This document shows positions 56,915 through 64,000 of a DNA stretch of 64,000 bases, piece by piece; positions within the stretch are counted from its first letter, which is position 1, and each line of letters opens with the position of its first letter. This stretch comes from Fabrea salina. Its lineage: Eukaryota > Ciliophora > Heterotrichea > Heterotrichida > Fabreidae. The DNA is taken from assembly GCA_022984795.1 (NCBI GenBank), contig JALIHJ010000048.1:1-64000 (forward strand). Reading direction: 5' to 3'. The notes beneath the pieces were generated by a model, which did no database searches, was not told where the DNA came from, and saw nothing but the letters and a program-made list of their open reading frames with translations. Made by a program: the position numbers and the translations under genes.

Positions 56915-57385
56915 CTAAATATCGAATTTGTAAATAGGAGGCATCTGGTCAACGACTTCAGTAAGTTTAGATTCAATGAAGTGTGCTTCCCTAGGTCCTT
57001 TGGGTTGTCGCTTTAACTCTTGCCTGGATCCTTGGTTCTTTTTGGCTTCGTTTTCGTGGACACGGTTGAGGAAGTCCTCACGGCTTCTGCTCTTTTGGAT
57101 GTGCTCAGGTCTCACATGGACTTTCTTCTGGATGATGCGTTGCTTAACTTGCTTGTTGATTATAACACCAACTGCGTGGGGGGCGATGTTGAACACGCGA
57201 CCTGTTTTTCCATGGTAGAATTTGTGAGCCATTCCTTTTTGCACGGCCCCGTCAATTTTGATGTCGACAAGGTCACCGCGTCTGTAAGCTACCATCAACT
57301 TGGATAGAGGAATAGTGCCGTGCTTTCTGTAAGGCTTTGCAAACAGGTCCCTAGTTTTGCTTCTGTATCCGTGGTGGTGTGGCAT
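56915..57385 (-). CDS. RPL21: 60S ribosomal protein eL21
   Basis: 156 aa, the usual length. The start MPHHHGYRSKTRDLFAK corresponds to the family's N-terminus (normally G-x-R-x-T-R-x-x-F). YRRGDLVDIKIDGAVQKGMA, YHGKTGRVFNI and GVIINKQV are hallmark eL21 stretches, and VHVRPEHIQKSRSREDF follows the family exactly. It binds 5S/28S rRNA in the large subunit. It has the longest upstream spacer in the window (239 bp), in keeping with a strongly expressed gene. Confidence 0.98.
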   Translation of the reverse strand: MPHHHGYRSKTRDLFAKPYRKHGTIPLSKLMVAYRRGDLVDIKIDGAVQKGMAHKFYHGKTGRVFNIAPHAVGVIINKQVKQRIIQKKVHVRPEHIQKSRSREDFLNRVHENEAKKNQGSRQELKRQPKGPREAHFIESKLTEVVDQMPPIYKFDI

Positions 57386-57624
57386 ATTAGTGGCTAAAAA
57401 TGATTATTAAGCACTTTAACTTAGAGTATTTCCTCTCTAGTGTCCTAGAGGAATGTTTATTCAGTACAGGTGTCCACAAAAGTCAGTTTAGAGCTTTAGG
57501 GGTTTCTGTCTAACATTTATTTTAAGTCTTTGAACTTACAGTTTGGTTTAAGTTAAAACTTGTATGGTGTAGCTACTAAACAAAACAACCAGCAAACTTA
57601 ACGAGCGCAAACCACTTCTTAAAA
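57386..57624. other. Longest intergenic spacer, divergent
   Basis: 239 bp between the starts of eL21 (minus) and a hypothetical gene (plus). No ORF of note and no tRNA fold seen. AT-rich with several TTTAAG/CTTAAG-like words. It probably holds the eL21 promoter. Confidence 0.4.
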
Positions 57625-58518
57625 ATGTCAGAGATTCGCGGATCTTGCACTCTATGCAGTAATTGTGGTCAAAAAATCCAAAAGTCAACCATTGGTGTCC
57701 AAACTGAACCTGCAAGCAACCAAGAAACCCCCACTAAGATATCAAAGCCAGGAGTGGCTTTTAGCAGGAATTTTGAAGAAAGTAAACTCGAAATGATAAA
57801 ACCAACTGCCCACGAAGGAGACCTTACTGGTCAAATTTTGCCTGAAGAAAGTCTTTTACTTAACGAAGAAGCTGAACCCGAACTTACTTTGTCTTTTGAA
57901 AACGCTTTAAGCCAAGTTCTGGAAAAAGCCACTGAGCCAATTCCTTCTAAAAGCCCCGGCCAAACCATCCACACCAAACCTAACTTTGTTAAAACCAGAG
58001 ACAAAGTTAGGTCGTGTGTCGACATGATAACTAACTACGACTCCAAAGAAAACTACAAAACCAACCAACACAGCCTAGCTTACCTTTCGAAATACCAAAA
58101 ATCCAAAACTCTCATTCCTAACAGATACCCAACTTCAGCTTTCAGGTCAATAAAACCCCAAAAGGTAATTGAAGCTAAAAGGCTCTTTACACCTCCTACA
58201 AGGATAAGTCCGAAGCCCTTCTCATTGCAAGACTTAGTAGACGAAAACACCTGCACTAGCACAGGCAAAGAAACTGAAGACTTCGAAGAGTCCACTAGCC
58301 AACTCTCTGCTACTTACGACCACCTCATTAAAAACATCGGGTCTTTGAAAAGCAGCTTTAAAGAACTTGTTAAACTTGAAAGCCTAGGCTTAAAACAGCA
58401 GTTTATTCCTAGAACTTCTACCAAGAAAACGCCTACTAAGCCTACTTCTCCCCCTCAAGAAGAAGACAGTTTGTCTCTGAGTGAGATATGCAGTGAAGAA
58501 ACTTCTTTAAAAACGTAA
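57625..58518 (+). CDS. Ser/Thr/Lys-rich protein, unknown
   Basis: 297 aa. The N-terminus has a small zinc-like pattern (CTLCSNCGQK). The rest is mostly disordered with clusters such as PEESLLLNEEAEPEL and TSTKKTPTKPTSPP. A short helix near 240-255 (HLIKNIGSLKSSFKELVKLE) may be a coiled coil. Not recognised. Its TAA is directly adjacent (0 bp) to the stop of the convergent WDR75 gene. Confidence 0.8.
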   Translation: MSEIRGSCTLCSNCGQKIQKSTIGVQTEPASNQETPTKISKPGVAFSRNFEESKLEMIKPTAHEGDLTGQILPEESLLLNEEAEPELTLSFENALSQVLEKATEPIPSKSPGQTIHTKPNFVKTRDKVRSCVDMITNYDSKENYKTNQHSLAYLSKYQKSKTLIPNRYPTSAFRSIKPQKVIEAKRLFTPPTRISPKPFSLQDLVDENTCTSTGKETEDFEESTSQLSATYDHLIKNIGSLKSSFKELVKLESLGLKQQFIPRTSTKKTPTKPTSPPQEEDSLSLSEICSEETSLKT

Positions 58519-60456
58519 TTACTTTATTGATAAAGCTGATAGTTCTTTACATACTATTTCTTGGAAGAGTGTGTGCATGCTTGGAAGTTCAAAACTTTTT
58601 TGGTGTTCAATTGAAGAAAGAGCTTTGGTGCTGAGGTACCTAGGAGGGTTTATTTGAGTTTCTTTGGTTTCTTCAATATCCATTTGGTCTTTTTGTACCT
58701 CAGGCAAGCTTTCGTGGGCTTTCTCTACTGAAGAGTCTAGGTTTGCGAAGTTAAAGTCTTTGTCAAATACTACAGTTTGTCCGTCAAACAAAGCATAGGC
58801 TTTGGGTTCGGCTACTTTGTAAATCTTTAGGGGCTTGGGGCTTTCTGTTTGGAACTTTAAAATAATGTTAGTGGCTTGTTTGCGTTTTTCTTTAGGAGTG
58901 TACTTACTGGCGTTCAACCCGAGCAAAAAGTACTTGTTTTCTGAGTAGATGCTGTGCAAGTAGCCTAGTTCCAAGCTCCATAGAATCACTCCTTTTTTGA
59001 AAACGTGCAAGCTGTGTTTGCTTCTAGCAATTAAGTTGCTTTGGCACTCTTTAAGCTCTTGAAAGCACCTTGAGTCAGGCTCGTACATCTTTCTAACTAC
59101 TTCTAAGTTTGAGTTGTAGTGCACTATTATGTGTTCGTAAGCCACTGCCACTCCTTCTTCGTGCAAACTGATGTCTGCAGTTTTTAGTTTGTGGTGTTCT
59201 TTTTCAGCTTCACAAACCCAACTCTTACCTGAGTTTTTCCAGCACCTCATTGAGTTTTCGCCCAAACTAAAAATACTGCTGACTCCAGACAAGAGTTTGT
59301 GTGCTGTGTCGTAGTGGGGGTGCAGAACTAGAGTGTGGATGCTGCCTTCTTTCCAAAACTTAAGGTAACTAAGAGGCAAGTGTGGTGTGTCTGAGACCTC
59401 CAAAGTTGCAGTGAACTCTTCTAAGAAAGCCACTTGCACCACTTGCAAAGGATTAGGGTAAAGAACCTCTGACCTAGAAACAGGGTTCCGGTTAGAACAG
59501 TCAATTCTTGTAACTTCAAAGGTGTAAGGGTTAAAAGCTTGCAGGTAACCAGGAGCTCCGTTCATGTAAAGTTGGTTTTGGTTTCTAACTAGTCCTGTAA
59601 AAACTCTGCTCCCTGGAATTATTTTTGAAGGGTCTGTGAGTCCTGTGTAACTGCAAACAACTCTAAAGTCAGAAGCCTGAATTACCTTGACTGAGTTGTC
59701 TAGCAACTTCACTGCGTACAAAGAAGAGTCTTCTTTTATAGCTGCACTTAAAATTGGACTGCCAAGTCTAGGAAGAAAGTTCTTTTTTTTAGTTGCTTCA
59801 TACCACAACACAAGCACGCCTTCTTCTCCACCACTTGCCATGTGACTTCCATCACTAGCAAACTCCAAAGTGCTTACTTTGTGTGAATGCCAGTGGTCTT
59901 TTTCTTTGGTTTGTCCGTGGATCTTAAATATTTGGCCACCCACGTCTCCTATTGCGAAGTACTTAAGTTGAGGGTGGATAGCAAAAGCGCTTAGTCTTAC
60001 AGAGTGAGGAATGCTTCTTGTAGAGTGTGTTGTAAGGTTAAATAAAAGCAGCTCGCGGGGATTCAGTACCCCTAGTTGGGACTCATCTGGAAAAGTCTTT
60101 AAGTCAATAGCCTCCGCAACTAGGCCTTTTAAGATAGTTTCTGGAGTGACTTTTAGGTTGGAGCGGTCCACTACTCCCAAAGAGTCTGAGTTAGTTTTTT
60201 GAAAGTATATGCTTTTTGAAGTTACAGCTAAAAGGCTTACTCCTGAACAGCAGTCTACCTGTGAGAACGTGGGTGGCTCCCATACAGTGACTTTTCCGTC
60301 CAGAGAAGCTGTGAAGAGCTGTTCGTTGTGTTTTCGCAAAGCAGTAATGGTGTCTGTGTGAACTGAGTGCACTCTGCGCTCCTTTGTGGAGTAGTTCAGA
60401 GAGACCAAGCATGGGCCTTGAACAAAGAACACCAAGTTTCCAAGGAACTCTGCCAT
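58519..60456 (-). CDS. WD-repeat protein WDR75/Utp17
   Basis: 645 aa. WD-type beta strands fill ~1-560. The stretch HSHKVSTLEFASDGSHMASG, followed by GVLVLWYEATKKKNFLPRLG, matches the WDR75/Utp17 pattern 'W-H/L-F-S-GG-x-VLVxW-FLPRLG'. Utp17 is a t-UTP component of the small-subunit processome, needed for rDNA transcription and 18S pre-rRNA processing in the nucleolus. The acidic C-terminus (~610-630, EVQKDQMDIEETKE) fits. Start context TATAAATG, 35 bp from the divergent kinase. Confidence 0.85.
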   Translation of the reverse strand: MAEFLGNLVFFVQGPCLVSLNYSTKERRVHSVHTDTITALRKHNEQLFTASLDGKVTVWEPPTFSQVDCCSGVSLLAVTSKSIYFQKTNSDSLGVVDRSNLKVTPETILKGLVAEAIDLKTFPDESQLGVLNPRELLLFNLTTHSTRSIPHSVRLSAFAIHPQLKYFAIGDVGGQIFKIHGQTKEKDHWHSHKVSTLEFASDGSHMASGGEEGVLVLWYEATKKKNFLPRLGSPILSAAIKEDSSLYAVKLLDNSVKVIQASDFRVVCSYTGLTDPSKIIPGSRVFTGLVRNQNQLYMNGAPGYLQAFNPYTFEVTRIDCSNRNPVSRSEVLYPNPLQVVQVAFLEEFTATLEVSDTPHLPLSYLKFWKEGSIHTLVLHPHYDTAHKLLSGVSSIFSLGENSMRCWKNSGKSWVCEAEKEHHKLKTADISLHEEGVAVAYEHIIVHYNSNLEVVRKMYEPDSRCFQELKECQSNLIARSKHSLHVFKKGVILWSLELGYLHSIYSENKYFLLGLNASKYTPKEKRKQATNIILKFQTESPKPLKIYKVAEPKAYALFDGQTVVFDKDFNFANLDSSVEKAHESLPEVQKDQMDIEETKETQINPPRYLSTKALSSIEHQKSFELPSMHTLFQEIVCKELSALSIK

Positions 60457-60491
60457 TTATATTAGCTTATATTGAAACTACCATAATTATA

Positions 60492-61676
60492 ATGAACTCA
60501 ATTTTTTCAGATGTAAACAGAAGGACCAACGAAACAGAAGGGTTCTGGCACACTGCTGAAGAGTTAAGATCCAGAGGCCTACTCACTACTGTGCTGTACA
60601 ACGGAACACTTTACTATCAAAAGCCAAATGGAACTTTAAAAAGCAGTGAATTCACCCTGACAAGTTCGCACTTGTTCAAACACAACAACAACTTAATGAA
60701 AGGAATGAACATTAACTGGATGGTGTTCAAGTCTGTGCCTGATCCCAAGAACCAACTGAAAAAAACAGGTTTCAACTTAAGCGGACTGCACAAAGAAAAG
60801 AATTACACTGCAGCCTCTGACCAAGAATCACTTCAATGGGTGAAGAAGCTAAGAAAAGTAGCAATAGCCAGCAACGTTGAAGAAGACTACCACTTCATAA
60901 AGCAAATAGGCGAAGGAGCTTACTGCACTATTTACTTAGCTCAGAGTTTGCACAGCCGCGAAAAGCACGCAGTTAAGCAAATATCGAAGTCTAACTTTTC
61001 TGGAGGCCAAACCAAAAAGGACTCCTTGGTCAGCGAAATAAAATTGATGCGCAAATTGTGCCACCCCAACATAGTGAATTTACACTCTGTTTACGAAAAC
61101 GAAAACTACGTTTACTTAGTGCTGGACTACATGGAAGGAGGGGACCTCCTAGCAAGGATCCTCAAAAAAGGCCAGTTCCCTGAAAAAGTAGCTGCTAAGT
61201 TTATGCAAATTATGCTGGACGTACTAGAGCACATCCACTCCCAAAACATAATCCACCGGGACATCAAACTTGAAAACATCCTTGTGAACGAACACGAGTG
61301 GGAATTCAAACTTGGGGACTTTGGCCTAGCAGTCCAGTCTAGTGGGCCTTGTCAAGTCAAGTGCGGTTCCCCTGGCTACATTGCCCCTGAGATTTTCACA
61401 AAGGACTCTTATGACTCGAAAGTTGATATCTTTAGCGTAGGAATAATTCTTTACATTCTGCTGAGTGGCAAGTTCCCTTTTCCAGGAAGCAGTCAAGAAG
61501 AAGTTTTGGAAGCCAATAGAGTTTGCAGTGTTACTTACCCAGAGAAGTACTGGAAAATGATTTCCAAAGAAGGAATTCAGTTTGTGGGGAGGATGCTCAA
61601 CACTAACCCCAGGTTCAGGGTTTCGGCTTCTCAGGCCAAACTACTTCCTTGGCTTTCGAAATATCTGAGTGCTTGA
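60492..61676 (+). CDS. CAMK-type kinase with N-terminal PH-like domain
   Basis: 394 aa from ATG 60492 (in-frame ATGs upstream lie inside the divergent gene). Residues ~15-115 look like a PH domain (GLLTTVLYNGTLYYQKPNGT, ending ESLQWVKKLRKVA). The kinase domain (~130-390) has GEGAYCTIYLAQ, AVKQISK, IHRDIKLENILV, DFGLAV and APEIF; all catalytic residues are present. PH plus CAMK kinase without EF-hands recalls the gene at 6280-8223. The gene ends in TGA. 43 bp separate it from CNOT3. Confidence 0.88.
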   Translation: MNSIFSDVNRRTNETEGFWHTAEELRSRGLLTTVLYNGTLYYQKPNGTLKSSEFTLTSSHLFKHNNNLMKGMNINWMVFKSVPDPKNQLKKTGFNLSGLHKEKNYTAASDQESLQWVKKLRKVAIASNVEEDYHFIKQIGEGAYCTIYLAQSLHSREKHAVKQISKSNFSGGQTKKDSLVSEIKLMRKLCHPNIVNLHSVYENENYVYLVLDYMEGGDLLARILKKGQFPEKVAAKFMQIMLDVLEHIHSQNIIHRDIKLENILVNEHEWEFKLGDFGLAVQSSGPCQVKCGSPGYIAPEIFTKDSYDSKVDIFSVGIILYILLSGKFPFPGSSQEEVLEANRVCSVTYPEKYWKMISKEGIQFVGRMLNTNPRFRVSASQAKLLPWLSKYLSA

Positions 61677-61719
61677 GTAGATTTAGTAAATAAAGTCTAT
61701 TTATGTTTAGCTGAATAAA

Positions 61720-63084
61720 ATGGCAAAGCAAAGGCATCTGCAACAAGAAGTAGAAAAGAAACTAAAACAAGTCGAAGAGGGCTGCGAAACGTTCAACATA
61801 ACTCTTAAAAAAATCCACTCCACAGTCAACCAAACTCAAAAAGAAAGACTAGAAGGCGAATTGAAAAAAGAAATCAAAAAGTTGCAGCGTCTAAGGGAAC
61901 ATCTCCGAAACTTCCAAACAAATCCTGACATCAGGGATAAAAACCTTATCCAAGAAGCTAGGAAAAAGATCGAAGACCTGATGGCTACTTTCAAAAGCTG
62001 TGAAAGAGAAAACAAACTAAAGGCCTTTTCCAAAGAGGGCTTAGCTATCGGGACCAGAACAGACCCCTACGAAGAAGAAAAAGACACTGCAAGAGACTGG
62101 ATCAGAAGTGCCCAACAGCAACTCCAAGACGCAGTAAACTCCCACGAAGTTGAAATTGAAAAAATTTCTAAAGCCAAAAAACCCGATCCCGCCAGAGTCA
62201 ATGAGCTCAACAGACAAGTAGTTCGTTTCAAATTCCACTACGACCAACTCGACCTTGTGCTGCGTTCACTTGAAAACGAAGTAATTAGCGTTGAAAACAT
62301 TTGGGAACTCAAAGACACTTTTGACTTGTTTATAGAAAAAACAGATGACCAGTTTCTTGAAGGAGACCTAGAACGCATTTACGAAGAACTTGAAATAGGA
62401 ATTAAACACTCTGATGCCTACTCTGAAGAAGAAAACAAGAAAAACCCCAAAAAACCAGAACCTCCCAAAGTAATTTCGCCTGCCCCCAAGTCCACGAGTC
62501 CTCCTCCTCTAGGAAAGTCTCAGCCTCCCAGGTCTGCTTGGGACAGCAAAGATGCTTTGGTAAAGATTGCAGGTGAAAAGTTCGCACAAGAAATTAAAGC
62601 TGAAGAGTCTGAAGAACACGAAACAGTAAGACCCACAAAGGAAACCTGGGAGTATGAAGACCTTGAAGTTGCAAGGCAAAGAATAGAAGCAGGGTTCCAA
62701 GAAAAAACTAGGTCTGAAGACAGAATTAAGTCCCGGTTGCAAATAGTTAAGTCAAGGTACCAGTCTCACTCCTCCTTTCCTACTAAACCCTTGACAGTGA
62801 AGCCTGCGCATATTTCCAAACTTGAACTAGACACTTTGTTCTTTATATTCTACCACCAACCTGGAACTTACCAGCAACTCTTAGCTGCAAAAGAACTTAA
62901 AAGGAAAGACTGGATGTACAACAAACGGTTCCAAACCTGGTTCCAAAGACAGTCCGAACCTGTGTTAAAAACAGCTGAAAAAGAAAAAGGCACATACATG
63001 TACTTTGATTATGAGAAAAATTGGTCTCAAAGAGGAAAAGCAGATTTTGAGTTTGAGTATTCTTACTTAGAAAATGAACTTTAG
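61720..63084 (+). CDS. CNOT3: CCR4-NOT complex subunit CNOT3/Not5
   Basis: 454 aa. The N-terminal Not3 domain (~1-235; LQQEVEKKLKQVEEGCETFN, then EKIS and RFKFHYDQLDLVLRSLEN) is the CNOT3/Not3/Not5 coiled coil. A Pro/Ser linker (~245-280) leads to the C-terminal NOT box (~360-454; TLFFIFYHQPGTYQQLLAA, KRFQTWFQRQSEP, GTYMYFDYEKNW). The complex removes poly(A) tails and senses codon optimality through the ribosomal E site. It is shorter than animal CNOT3 (753 aa), mainly in the linker. Confidence 0.95.
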   Translation: MAKQRHLQQEVEKKLKQVEEGCETFNITLKKIHSTVNQTQKERLEGELKKEIKKLQRLREHLRNFQTNPDIRDKNLIQEARKKIEDLMATFKSCERENKLKAFSKEGLAIGTRTDPYEEEKDTARDWIRSAQQQLQDAVNSHEVEIEKISKAKKPDPARVNELNRQVVRFKFHYDQLDLVLRSLENEVISVENIWELKDTFDLFIEKTDDQFLEGDLERIYEELEIGIKHSDAYSEEENKKNPKKPEPPKVISPAPKSTSPPPLGKSQPPRSAWDSKDALVKIAGEKFAQEIKAEESEEHETVRPTKETWEYEDLEVARQRIEAGFQEKTRSEDRIKSRLQIVKSRYQSHSSFPTKPLTVKPAHISKLELDTLFFIFYHQPGTYQQLLAAKELKRKDWMYNKRFQTWFQRQSEPVLKTAEKEKGTYMYFDYEKNWSQRGKADFEFEYSYLENEL

Positions 63085-63113
63085 ATAATAGATATAATCA
63101 ATATTCTTAGTAA

Positions 63114-63920
63114 TTAAGTTTCAGAGTCACAGGGGTTTTTGCACGTGGGACAAAGTCGTGAGTGAGGAAGCCACTGGTCTATGCATTCCTTGTGGAACAA
63201 GTGGAAGCAGGGCAAAACCTTCACCTCGTTTCCAATGCCGAACTCGTTCATGCAAACTAAACAGCTTTTTTGTTCGTCGTTGCTGGGCAACTTTTCAAGT
63301 TGGAAGCAAGGAAGTTGTTGGATTAGGTTCTGGGACAGTTCGGAAGATATCACTCTCATTGTGTGCATGATTTGCGTGAGTTGACTCAAAAGAGCCCTGT
63401 TGTGCACTATTATTGAGTCAGAACGTCTTCTGCGCAGGAGTTTGCCGTCGTAAACTACTCTAGTTTCAGGACTTACTACTCCGTAGCCAGGTCGGGAGGC
63501 ATCTACTCTGAAGTCTATTCCCTGGATGCTAACTACTTTTCCTTGGTATAAAACTCGATTCCACCCTTTCAGGTAAGGCATTACAAAACAGTCTACTACA
63601 CTAGGAATAAGATCTTCTCTGTCCATAGTTCGGAATTCCAAAGGCACACTGTCTGCAAAAGGAATTAAAGAAACTCTTTGGAGCGGGTCTGCAGGGTGTT
63701 CCACGTACTCAAGAAGGGTTTCCTGGGTAAATATTCCGTTGGAAGGGACGCATCTAGCCACCACGCACTCCAAGCCCCTGATGTTAAGGTGCTGTTCTTC
63801 GTGTAGGTGTTTAGGCTGCTCTTGCAAGTAGGGAAATATAACATCTTGAAAGATGTCTGTTGTTATTGAATGGGGCGCTAGTGGAACTATTTTAACTCTT
63901 TCTAAGCTAGAGTCACTCAT
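63114..63920 (-). CDS. RING-H2 protein with Cdc48-N-like region
   Basis: 268 aa. The C-terminal RING-H2 (~223-265) reads CLVCMNEFGIGNEVKVLPCF, then HLFHKECIDQWL and CPTCKNP, the C3H2C3 order of E3 ubiquitin ligases. The N-terminal ~15-165 holds beta-rich segments (GLECVVARCVPSNG, VVSIQGIDFRVDA) that resemble the substrate-binding fold of Cdc48/p97-N or Ufd1. That likeness is tentative. Role unknown. Confidence 0.85.
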   Translation of the reverse strand: MSDSSLERVKIVPLAPHSITTDIFQDVIFPYLQEQPKHLHEEQHLNIRGLECVVARCVPSNGIFTQETLLEYVEHPADPLQRVSLIPFADSVPLEFRTMDREDLIPSVVDCFVMPYLKGWNRVLYQGKVVSIQGIDFRVDASRPGYGVVSPETRVVYDGKLLRRRRSDSIIVHNRALLSQLTQIMHTMRVISSELSQNLIQQLPCFQLEKLPSNDEQKSCLVCMNEFGIGNEVKVLPCFHLFHKECIDQWLPHSRLCPTCKNPCDSET

Positions 63921-64000
63921 TTCAGAGTAGCAGTGAATTCTAGTGTTCTTAGTTACGAAGCCCTGGGAAGGATGTGCAGCCAGTACCTTGAAACTGCAGT

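Noticed and set aside
60384-60491. Upstream in-frame extension of the kinase at 60492
   Set aside because: It reads antisense through the WDR75 start. The first ATG beyond that gene is 60492.
61674-61718. TGA read as Trp, as in Blepharisma, adding about 14 residues to the kinase
   Set aside because: All other long ORFs use only TGG for Trp, and the same reading would extend the LRR protein past its Lys tail and far into its convergent neighbour.
63949-64000. Open minus-strand frame running off the window, ending LQFQGTGCTSFPGLRN
   Set aside because: Seventeen codons are too few to call. It could be the 3' end of a minus-strand gene, or the plus-strand ATG at about 63971 could begin one.
1085-64000. 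Transposons, viral remnants, tRNA or rRNA genes
   Set aside because: No transposase, integrase, reverse transcriptase, capsid or terminal-repeat signals were seen, and the spacers are too short for structured RNA genes that I can recognise.

Overview
The window is the left end of a macronuclear chromosome of a heterotrich ciliate. It opens with about 1.08 kb of an 8-nt telomere repeat (C strand CCCTAACA). The rest is packed with protein genes of purely eukaryotic type that carry 15-nt introns. This telomere repeat and these introns are known from Stentor and its relatives. All tryptophans in the long reading frames are TGG, and two genes end at TGA, so the nuclear code looks standard. That argues against Blepharisma (TGA = Trp) and Condylostoma. 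Very short spacers and moderate GC fit a compact heterotrich such as Fabrea, or a Stentor; I cannot fix the genus from sequence alone.

Compactness: I call 52 genes plus one doubtful ORF in about 62.9 kb. Intergenic DNA sums to roughly 1.8 kb (about 3%), and the largest spacer is 239 bp. Divergent start codons lie as little as 8 bp apart, several convergent genes overlap, and some co-oriented genes are 0-12 bp apart. I recognise 15 introns. All are exactly 15 nt, all begin GT and end AG, and all have A at position 10. Several published-style ORFs therefore had to be joined, extended or given a new start.

Layout: 1-1084 telomere. 1.1-9.3 kb: possible ApoO-like membrane protein, a coiled-coil protein, Cdc26 (APC/C), a PTB/hnRNP-L-like RRM protein, two acylated CAMK-type kinases (one EF-hand/PH/kinase like CDPK7) and two small genes. 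9.3-14.5 kb: a head-to-tail array of four cysteine-rich poly-RING/IBR-like genes spaced 0, 4 and 0 bp apart, with a recent internal duplication. 14.6-22.9 kb: kelch/GCC2-GCC3 membrane protein, CLPTM1, a long coiled-coil protein, PP2A catalytic subunit, a FAM210-like protein. 22.9-30.4 kb: Pus7, an R2R3 Myb, an acid lipase, DDX52/Rok1, a LYR-like small protein, a phosphatase fused to an oligoribonuclease-like domain, a SAS-6 head-domain protein and an acidic protein. 30.4-43.5 kb: atypical kinase, Mcm10, importin alpha, coiled-coil protein, LITAF-like protein, P4-ATPase, DDT/PHD protein, Prp3. 43.5-50 kb: USP with RanBP2 fingers, small unknowns, an LRR protein and a triplet of tiny paralogs. 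50-64 kb: P5B-ATPase, ABCA half transporter, eL21, WDR75/Utp17, a PH-like/kinase protein, CNOT3/Not5 and a RING-H2 protein.

The genes are a mix of housekeeping and cell-structure functions, not one pathway. The most unusual locus is the poly-RING array, where upstream stop codons sit inside the TATAAATG start context of the next gene. No mobile elements, viral remnants, rRNA, tRNA or CRISPR arrays were seen.
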